Source: Firmicutes bacterium UBA5500 (GTDB taxonomy: Bacteria; Bacillota; UBA994; UBA5500). Taken from it: a stretch of 10,530 nt of DNA. Both the position numbers and the translations under genes were made by a program. The first letter of the stretch is position 1. Every line of letters starts with the position of its first letter. Below are positions 6,448-10,530 of this stretch, one piece after another. The notes under the pieces are model-generated. The model searched no databases, was not told the origin of the DNA, and worked only from the letters and a program-made list of their open reading frames with translations. The stretch is taken from contig DIPA01000073.1 in NCBI GenBank assembly GCA_002427055.1, forward strand, positions 1-10,530. The letters run 5' to 3'.

Positions 6448-6502
6448 CCAACCTCTAACTTCCTATTTCCAACTTCTAACCTCTAAATTCCAGCTTCTAA
6501 CT
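6447..6502 (-). repeat. Tandem 7-bp repeat array (AGTTRGA), 8 units, across the end of the aldolase gene
   Basis: Read on the minus strand, eight consecutive heptads fit the consensus in perfect 7-base register: AGTTAGA twice, GGTTAGA, AGTTGGA, GGTTGGA, AGCTGGA, ATTTAGA and AATAGGA. The first two and a half units encode the last residues of the aldolase (ELEAGI) and its TAG stop at 6485-6483; the rest is 3' UTR leading to the terminator. The unit, orientation relative to the gene and position before a terminator match the array after iorB. Confidence 0.88.
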
Positions 6503-7376
6503 CTGCTCCCGCTGAGATAAGAATCTGACGTAATTCAGGCAGGTTAGCTTCGTTAAACGGCAACATGGGGCGCCGCGGTAAGCCTCCACGATAGCCCAGC
6601 ATATCCAATGCAGCCTTCAAGCCCGCAATGCCCCAACGCGATGTAACTGCTGCGTTAGGCGCCAGCAGTCTATGCTGCAACTGCTTTGCCTGTTCATGTT
6701 CACCAGCCAATACCGCCTCATAAAGACTCACACATAGATCGGGGAAGATGTTCGCTACCGCCAAGGTACCTCCTACCCCACCCAAAGCAAGAGTTGGATA
6801 GAGAAAACTACCCGAGCCGGCAAAAACTGCGAAATCTACCGGTGAGTTATGTATGATCTCGGCAATTTGCACAATATTACCGCTGCTGTCTTTCACACCG
6901 ACTATGTTCTCATGCCGGGCCAACTTGCAGACTAAGCCGGATGCCATGTTTAGGCCAGTGTTACGAGGCATGTTATATAGCATAATGGGAATGGGTGAGG
7001 CTTCTGCTACATCAAGGAAAAACTGCTCCAGGGCAGCCTCACTCATACTGCCTTTATAGAAGCTCGGCGTAATTACCAAAGCAGCATCAGCGCCAACGCT
7101 AGCAGCGAACTTTGTAAGCCTAATTGTTTCCCGCGTTGATTCACAGCCGGTACCGGCGATGATGCGTCTGGCACTATCGGTATTCTGCCTAGCAAATTCC
7201 AATAAGGCCATCTTCTCATCAATATTCAAATAGGCGAACTCGCCATTCGAGCCTAGTACAACCAAACCGGCCAAGCGGCTTGCAGAATAAAGATCTAGGT
7301 TAGCTTTCAGAGCTTGCTTATCAATTTCATCACCGTCAAAGGGAGTAGCAATGGGTGCATAAATTCCGTTAAACAC
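6483..7376 (-). CDS. DapA-superfamily aldolase, most like 4-hydroxy-2-oxoglutarate aldolase (HOGA type)
   Basis: This 297-residue cytoplasmic class I aldolase has the Schiff-base lysine K162 in GVKDSSGN, the catalytic tyrosine Y134 in YNMPRNTG, and the phosphate/carboxylate-loop motif GSNGE (42-46). True dihydrodipicolinate synthases normally have GTTGE there; S43-N44 matches S77-N78 of mammalian HOGA1. The spacing of all three sites (43, 134, 162) is offset from HOGA1 (77, 168, 196) by a constant 34. The C-terminal LQHRLLAPNAAVT (233-245) and GYRGG are also strikingly HOGA1-like (recalled alignment, not computed). The predicted reaction is 4-hydroxy-2-oxoglutarate to pyruvate plus glyoxylate. 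The gene follows the glyoxylate-type aminotransferase by 18 bases, which supports that role. The start is GTG 7376 after AGGGGGA. The last six residues are encoded by the 7-bp repeat. The alternatives are a dihydrodipicolinate synthase or another pyruvate-dependent aldolase. Confidence 0.85.
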   Translation of the reverse strand: MFNGIYAPIATPFDGDEIDKQALKANLDLYSASRLAGLVVLGSNGEFAYLNIDEKMALLEFARQNTDSARRIIAGTGCESTRETIRLTKFAASVGADAALVITPSFYKGSMSEAALEQFFLDVAEASPIPIMLYNMPRNTGLNMASGLVCKLARHENIVGVKDSSGNIVQIAEIIHNSPVDFAVFAGSGSFLYPTLALGGVGGTLAVANIFPDLCVSLYEAVLAGEHEQAKQLQHRLLAPNAAVTSRWGIAGLKAALDMLGYRGGLPRRPMLPFNEANLPELRQILISAGAELEAGI

Positions 7377-7394
7377 TTATCGTCCCCCTTAGTC

Positions 7395-8564
7395 TTATTT
7401 CTCTTGACAGACCCTGTCTAACACACTTATTGCCTGTTCTGCATCAACTGAATGTCCCAGATCGTTCAGCACCTCTGCCATAGTGGTCAAAGCTAGGCGG
7501 AAGTCGGCTAGAGTCGTATTCCCCATGTGTCCAATACGGAAGGCCTTACCAGCCAAACCGGCCAGAGCGCCAGCAACAACTACACCCTTCGCAGCCAGTG
7601 CTTTGCGGAAAGCGGCATCGTCAATGCCCTCCGGATAAAGTACACAGGAAAGTGTAGGTGCAGCTACATCCTCCGCTGCCAAAGCACGCATGCCATAGGT
7701 AGCTAAAGCAGCACGTAGTGCACGAGCAATGACTCGATGACGGCGGTAACGATTAGCTAACCCTTCGTTCATGACTGTTTGCATAGCTACTTCATAGGCA
7801 TAGAACATATTGACAGCGGGAGTAGCGAAGTACTTACCAGGGTTCTGCATAATAGGTAGCCAATTCTTGATATCTCCATAGTAAGCAGGAATGCGCTCCA
7901 TAGCTTCACGTGCAGCCAAAGCTTGCTTGCTGAAACCGAGCAACAGCAGTCCAGGAGGCACGCCAATTGCTTTTTGACTACCGGAAAGAACAATGTCGAT
8001 CTTATAGGCCGGATTTCCTTGGTATGCCTTGCTCATATCTTCTTCAACAGCAGCTGTAGCACAGACGCCATCGAGTATGAAGAGAGCGCCTGTTTCCTTG
8101 ACTAGAGGCACAAGCGCCTCTAGATCAGCCTCGACGCCAGTGGAAGTATCAACATGAGTGACAGTAACCGCCTTATATCGTCGCTCTGCCAGCTGAGCTC
8201 GCACCTGATCTACATCAAGACGTTGCCCCCATTCACTGCGCAGCACGTCTACCTCGACGCCGAAGCTCTTGGCTAGCAATTCAAAACGATCGCCAAAAAA
8301 GCCTTGGCTTAAGACCAAAATGCGCTCACCCGGTGCTACAGTATTCACCAAAGCCATCTCCATGGCTAAAGTACCTGTACCGGCAATGACAAAAACTTCT
8401 CCTTCTTGGCAACCTAACATTTCACGCGTCATTTCTAGGCTATGCGTCACAACGCGTACAAAACGAGGGTCGGTATGTGACCAGGTTTCAGCAGCTAACG
8501 CAGCCTTGATTTCATCAGTTACAGGTGTAGGGCCAGGAATTAGCAGTAACTCTTTGTTGGGCAA
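7395..8564 (-). CDS. PLP-dependent aminotransferase, alanine/serine-glyoxylate (AGXT) type
   Basis: This 389-residue cytoplasmic class V aminotransferase transfers an amino group from alanine or serine to glyoxylate (or a related oxoacid), forming glycine. It opens with IPGPTPV, has the phosphate-binding AGTGTLAMEMA (61-71), HVDTSTGV (137-144), the pyridine-nitrogen aspartate D165 in ILDGVCA, and the PLP lysine K198 in SGSQKAIGVPPG. The carboxylate-binding arginine is R343 in FRIGHMG. SGSQK-PPG is typical of AGXT and SgaA proteins and separates them from SufS-type desulfurases. The start is TTG 8564, fixed by a perfect AAGGAGGT (8580-8573) eight bases upstream; no ATG lies near the conserved N-terminus. 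It is the first gene of a two-gene operon with the HOGA-like aldolase, whose product glyoxylate would be its substrate. Amino donor preference cannot be read; purine-catabolism (S)-ureidoglycine aminotransferases are related alternatives. Confidence 0.92.
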   Translation of the reverse strand: MPNKELLLIPGPTPVTDEIKAALAAETWSHTDPRFVRVVTHSLEMTREMLGCQEGEVFVIAGTGTLAMEMALVNTVAPGERILVLSQGFFGDRFELLAKSFGVEVDVLRSEWGQRLDVDQVRAQLAERRYKAVTVTHVDTSTGVEADLEALVPLVKETGALFILDGVCATAAVEEDMSKAYQGNPAYKIDIVLSGSQKAIGVPPGLLLLGFSKQALAAREAMERIPAYYGDIKNWLPIMQNPGKYFATPAVNMFYAYEVAMQTVMNEGLANRYRRHRVIARALRAALATYGMRALAAEDVAAPTLSCVLYPEGIDDAAFRKALAAKGVVVAGALAGLAGKAFRIGHMGNTTLADFRLALTTMAEVLNDLGHSVDAEQAISVLDRVCQEK

Positions 8565-8706
8565 GTAACTCGACCTCCTTGGGAAATAAAATATTCGTTA
8601 CCCTAATATTACAAAGCACTCATGTTTCGTATTCGCTACCTGGTGGCTTGCTCCTGCTGCCTCGCGCAATAAACTTAAGCCAAATGCACAGGAACGCAGT
8701 TGCTAC

Positions 8707-8735
8707 AGCATACATCCAGACATTGCCGCTAGCAA
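8707..8735 (-). promoter_or_regulatory. Promoter candidate for the aminotransferase-aldolase operon
   Basis: On the minus strand TTGCTA (8735-8730) and TATGCT (8712-8707) are spaced by 17 bases, each matching four of six consensus positions. The transcript would carry a leader of about 135 bases. The left arm of the inverted repeat at 8716-8748 lies inside the spacer. Confidence 0.4.
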
Positions 8736-8748
8736 ATCTCATGTCTGG
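8716..8748. repeat. Inverted repeat CCAGACAT-N17-ATGTCTGG, candidate operator
   Basis: Two perfect 8-bp arms (8716-8723 and 8741-8748) flank 17 bases. An outer TACAT/ATGTA pair (8711-8715, 8751-8755) extends the symmetry after a two-base offset. It lies between the -10 boxes of the two divergent transcripts, overlapping the leftward promoter and abutting the rightward -10. Confidence 0.5.
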
Positions 8749-8753
8749 TCATG

Positions 8754-8759
8754 TATAAT
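8754..8759 (+). promoter_or_regulatory. -10 box of the NlpC/P60 gene
   Basis: A perfect TATAAT lies about 118 bases before the GTG start. No good -35 stands 16-18 bases upstream, where the right arm of the inverted repeat begins, so activation by a bound factor is possible. Confidence 0.5.
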
Positions 8760-8843
8760 TCTTTCATAGAGAAATAATCACCTGTGCTTCTTCAATATGT
8801 GAGGCGCGGTGAATCACTTGGAGCAATACCAGAGAAGACAATG

Positions 8844-8870
8844 CCGCTTTCTGTAATAACAGAAAGGGGA
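8844..8870 (+). promoter_or_regulatory. Hairpin covering the ribosome binding site of the NlpC/P60 gene
   Basis: CTTTCTG (8847-8853) pairs perfectly with CAGAAAG (8860-8866) around the loop TAATAA. After one G-G mismatch CC (8844-8845) can pair with GG (8868-8869). This encloses most of the Shine-Dalgarno AAAGGGGA (8863-8870), six bases before the GTG start. It could reduce initiation; no aptamer is recognised upstream. Confidence 0.5.
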
Positions 8871-8876
8871 ATAGTC

Positions 8877-9362
8877 GTGAAAAAGTTATTCAAGTTATCC
8901 ACAAAAATCTTTACCTTGGTCTTACTGTTAGCCGTTGTATCTACTATCATGCCAAGTGGCCTGTTCACCAGTTCAGCTCAAGCAGCTACTGCCACACGCC
9001 AAGCAGTAGTCAACACAGCCTATAAGTATCGAGGTCGCCCTTACGTTTTTGGAGCTACGGGACCCCGCACCTTTGATTGCTCTGGCTATGTTCGCTATGT
9101 TTTCAGACAACATGGCGTTTACCTGCCGCGTACAGCTGCCGCCCAATCTAGGGTAGGAACTACTGTGAGCAAGAGCAATTTGATCGCTGGCGACATCGTA
9201 TTCTTCAAGAATACCTATAAGGCAGGCATCTCGCACGTCGGCATTTATGTAGGTAACAACCGCATTATCCACGCCTTCCCGCGCAAGGGCGTCACTGTCG
9301 ATTCACTATCTAACGCTTATCTAAGAGCAAAGTATGCGCTTTCCAAGCGCGTACTACGTTAA
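8877..9362 (+). CDS. Secreted NlpC/P60 family cysteine peptidase
   Basis: This 161-residue peptidoglycan hydrolase, likely a D,L- or L,D-endopeptidase acting on stem peptides in the wall, starts with a signal peptide: MKKLFKLSTK, a hydrophobic core at about residues 11-25, and a probable cleavage after AQA (35-37). The rest is one NlpC/P60 domain with the catalytic triad C68 in FDCSGY, H120 in SHVGIY and H132 in IIHAFP; GDIVFF (105-110) is the usual linking motif. There are no SH3, LysM or other wall-binding domains, so it is a minimal form. I chose GTG 8877 because AAAGGGGA precedes it by six bases and it places the signal peptide at the N-terminus; an upstream ATG at 8784 would add 31 residues that look like leader. 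It is transcribed alone and ends at a strong terminator. Confidence 0.93.
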   Translation: MKKLFKLSTKIFTLVLLLAVVSTIMPSGLFTSSAQAATATRQAVVNTAYKYRGRPYVFGATGPRTFDCSGYVRYVFRQHGVYLPRTAAAQSRVGTTVSKSNLIAGDIVFFKNTYKAGISHVGIYVGNNRIIHAFPRKGVTVDSLSNAYLRAKYALSKRVLR

Positions 9363-9376
9363 CACTAGCATATCCG

Positions 9377-9413
9377 AAAAGGCTGCATTGCTATAGGCAA
9401 ATGCAGCCTTTTT
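9377..9413. terminator. Bidirectional intrinsic terminator after the NlpC/P60 gene
   Basis: AAAAGGCTGCATT (9377-9389) pairs with AATGCAGCCTTTT (9400-9412), 13 bp around a ten-base loop. T residues follow on both strands. It sits between the convergent NlpC/P60 and 22-residue-repeat genes. Confidence 0.92.
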
Positions 9414-9414
9414 A

Positions 9415-9912
9415 CTAGTGACTGGAATGATTACCACTGTTTGAATTACGGCTCCGAATCTGCATGTAATAAAAGACAGAACAAGCCAACAGTGCTCCTA
9501 ATAGTGGGTTAACACCTGACTGTAGTCCAAGGAAAACATCTTTACCGAAGACTTCTCCACCCAGGCGCCCTCTTAAGCCCCCTTGCTCAAACAGAAGCTT
9601 ACAATCAAAGCCAAAGACGTCTCCGCCACAACGACCAGTAATGGTTGAACCAGAACGCACAAGTTCTATGTCTATACCATCAACCATACCGCCAACCCGG
9701 CCAGAAACGGTAAGCTCATTAAGCGATACGGCAATATCCCGCCCGCTGATCAAGCCACCCATTCGGCCTTGTACAGAACATCCACAGACCTGCAGCGCTA
9801 TGTCCCAACCCCAGATAGCGCCACCAACACGCCCACTTATATTGTCACCCTGAAAACTACAACTAATATCCAGCCCATCTAGAGCGCCACCGATACGACC
9901 TCTGATTGCCAC
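9415..9912 (-). CDS. Protein of six exact 22-residue GRxGG repeats with a C-terminal hydrophobic segment
   Basis: I do not recognise this 165-residue protein. Residues 5-132 are six tandem repeats of exactly 22 residues with pattern G-R-x-G-G-x3-G-x-D. GR starts at 5, 27, 49, 71, 93 and 115, and the conserved D falls at 15, 37, 59, 81, 103 and 125 without one exception. Alternating hydrophobic positions around these suggest two short beta strands per repeat, as in a beta-solenoid or beta-roll (inference). A hydrophobic segment at about 134-151 is followed by a polar tail (RSRNSNSGNHSSH) rich in Ser and Asn. No signal peptide is visible, so it may be tail-anchored or the segment may pack on the repeat stack. 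The start is GTG 9912, with GGGGAGGG seven to eight bases upstream. The stop lies against the shared terminator. The repeats are well diverged in DNA, so the invariant Gly, Arg and Asp appear selected. Confidence 0.85.
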   Translation of the reverse strand: MAIRGRIGGALDGLDISCSFQGDNISGRVGGAIWGWDIALQVCGCSVQGRMGGLISGRDIAVSLNELTVSGRVGGMVDGIDIELVRSGSTITGRCGGDVFGFDCKLLFEQGGLRGRLGGEVFGKDVFLGLQSGVNPLLGALLACSVFYYMQIRSRNSNSGNHSSH

Positions 9913-9990
9913 TATGTACCCTCCCCACTAAAAGCACCTTTATTATTAATACGCCTAGGTGAAAACAAAGTTTCCTCTAAGGAATGATGA

Positions 9991-10008
9991 AGGGCTGGCA
10001 GGGCTGGC
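9991..10008. repeat. Tandem duplication of 9 bp (AGGGCTGGC)
   Basis: Two exact adjacent copies lie in the gap between the repeat-protein gene and the ArsR terminator. No function is evident. Confidence 0.4.
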
Positions 10009-10041
10009 CTGACTAACTAAGCAGCACTTTGTCTCTGTAAC

Positions 10042-10074
10042 GAAAACAAGGCTAGACTCTACAGGGAGCTAGCC
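10042..10074 (-). terminator. Intrinsic terminator after the ArsR-family gene
   Basis: On the minus strand GGCTAG (10074-10069) pairs with CTAGCC (10055-10050), extended inward by CTC/GAG across a one-base bulge, and TTGTTTTC follows. It lies about 65 bases beyond the ArsR stop and insulates the repeat-protein gene. Confidence 0.7.
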
Positions 10075-10140
10075 CAACATCGATACAGGTCCAGGCGTAA
10101 AATTCTGGTGTAGCATTACTAAGATCAGCACACTATGGTG

Positions 10141-10443
10141 TCAGACAGAAAAAAGGCAACGCACAATTCGCTCCGCTTCTGCGCTGACAACGCGGTAGTG
10201 CACTTCCACCCCACTACGAGTACCTTCAATTAAACCGGCGCTGCGCAGTCTTGCCAAATGTTGGGAGATGGTTGATTGGGGAATCTGCAAATGTTCTTGC
10301 ATTTTACTTACATTGCAATCTCCTACAAAAAGCAGACCTCTCATAATACAAAGGCGCATAGGATGAGCTAAAACCTTCAACATTTCAGCACACTGAGTCG
10401 TTCTTTCTACTTCCAACATGAACTTTCCAACTTCTTTGTCCAC
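10141..10443 (-). CDS. ArsR/SmtB-family transcriptional repressor
   Basis: This 100-residue dimeric winged-helix DNA-binding protein has LKVLAHPMRLCIMRGL (22-37), the typical first helices, a recognition helix in IPQSTISQHLARLRSAGLI (54-72), and a wing at TRSGVEVHYRVV (75-86). Such repressors leave their operator when metal, oxidant or another ligand binds. The classical ELCVCDL arsenic/cadmium motif is absent: the matching segment reads VGDCNVSKM, with one cysteine, C43. No DxH/HxxE zinc site is seen in the last helix. Other cysteines are C18, C32 and C96, so a thiol or sulfur signal is possible but unproven. The start is GTG 10443 after GGGGTGGTGG; an in-frame ATG eight codons later is the alternative. 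It has its own promoter and terminator, and nothing downstream in the same transcript shows its target, which may be to the right of the window. Confidence 0.92.
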   Translation of the reverse strand: MDKEVGKFMLEVERTTQCAEMLKVLAHPMRLCIMRGLLFVGDCNVSKMQEHLQIPQSTISQHLARLRSAGLIEGTRSGVEVHYRVVSAEAERIVRCLFSV

Positions 10444-10462
10444 TGTTCCACCACCCCAATTA

Positions 10463-10519
10463 ACTATAGCATAAGTCTTCTCATAAGTGAATTAAGTTAA
10501 CATAGCAAGACCCTGTCAA
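10463..10519 (-). promoter_or_regulatory. Two overlapping promoters for the ArsR-family gene with direct repeats
   Basis: On the minus strand the nearer promoter is TTCACT (10491-10486), 17 bases, TATAGT (10468-10463). The farther one is a perfect TTGACA (10519-10514), 17 bases, CTTAAT (10496-10491). Two exact CATAAGT copies on the plus strand (10470-10476 and 10482-10488), spaced by 12, fill the nearer promoter's spacer and are a plausible autoregulatory operator. Confidence 0.55.
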
Positions 10520-10530
10520 GTAAAAGTGGG

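Larger units (their letters stand above)
8565..8876. other. Divergent regulatory region between aminotransferase and NlpC/P60 genes
   Basis: This stretch of about 310 bases holds no supported gene. It contains a promoter candidate for each side, a perfect inverted repeat between them, and an NlpC/P60 leader of roughly 110 bases with a hairpin over the ribosome binding site. The frame of the NlpC/P60 gene is open back to an ATG at 8784, but this region lacks a ribosome binding site there. Confidence 0.55.

Noticed and set aside
8784..8876. Upstream start of the NlpC/P60 gene at ATG 8784
   Set aside because: It would bury the signal peptide behind 31 residues and lacks a ribosome binding site, while GTG 8877 has one.
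8800..8876. c-di-AMP (ydaO) riboswitch in the NlpC/P60 leader
   Set aside because: Only GGTGAATC matches; the other conserved blocks are missing and the leader is too short for the full aptamer.
9415..9912. Bactofilin or collagen-like assignment for the 22-residue-repeat protein
   Set aside because: The fixed GRxGG-x3-G-x-D pattern and 22-residue period match neither the bactofilin domain nor Gly-x-y repeats.
10400..10440. GAAGTTGGAAAG-like sequence at the start of the ArsR gene resembling the 7-bp repeat
   Set aside because: Only about one and a half units match and the heptad register is not kept, so it is ordinary coding sequence.

Overview
The window looks like a chromosomal segment of an anaerobic member of the Bacillota (clostridia-like). 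The grounds are strong AAGGAGGT- and GGAGG-type ribosome binding sites, GTG and TTG starts, a ferredoxin-dependent 2-oxoacid oxidoreductase, a DacF-like D-Ala-D-Ala carboxypeptidase, a small NlpC/P60 hydrolase, a NusG-II domain protein and many intrinsic terminators. No insertion sequence, integrase, phage gene or CRISPR array is visible. I cannot name a genus.

Layout, left to right. Positions 1-134 (-) hold the start of a pyrophosphatase-like protein that runs off the edge, preceded on its strand by a Nudix hydrolase (148-648, -). Next come a tRNA-Ala(CGC) with its own promoter and terminator (760-834, -) and a long cation diffusion facilitator with tandem C-terminal domains (908-2083, -). 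A divergent intergenic region of about 320 bases follows, then iorA-iorB (2403-4714, +), an indolepyruvate:ferredoxin oxidoreductase operon. Convergent to it is a penicillin-binding D-Ala-D-Ala carboxypeptidase (4854-5786, -). A short membrane-anchored NusG-II protein (6035-6409, +) faces a two-gene operon on the minus strand: a PLP aminotransferase of the alanine/serine-glyoxylate type (7395-8564) followed by a DapA-superfamily aldolase that most resembles 4-hydroxy-2-oxoglutarate aldolase (6483-7376). Divergent from that operon is a secreted NlpC/P60 peptidase (8877-9362, +). It converges on an unrecognised protein made of six exact 22-residue repeats (9415-9912, -). An ArsR-type repressor with its own terminator closes the window (10141-10443, -).

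How the genes may work together: IorAB oxidises aryl or branched 2-oxoacids from amino acid transamination. The aldolase/aminotransferase pair could split 4-hydroxy-2-oxoglutarate into pyruvate and glyoxylate and transaminate glyoxylate to glycine, so both operons fit amino acid fermentation or catabolism. The carboxypeptidase and NlpC/P60 protein act on peptidoglycan outside the membrane.

The least expected signals are: (1) two separate arrays of a degenerate 7-bp repeat (consensus AGTTRGA), each lying in sense orientation between a stop codon and a terminator hairpin; (2) the perfectly periodic 22-residue repeat protein; (3) the bacterial pairing of homologues of the two human hyperoxaluria enzymes, HOGA1 and AGXT; and (4) an inverted repeat plus a hairpin covering the ribosome binding site upstream of the NlpC/P60 gene. 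No complete new defence or mobile system is evident.
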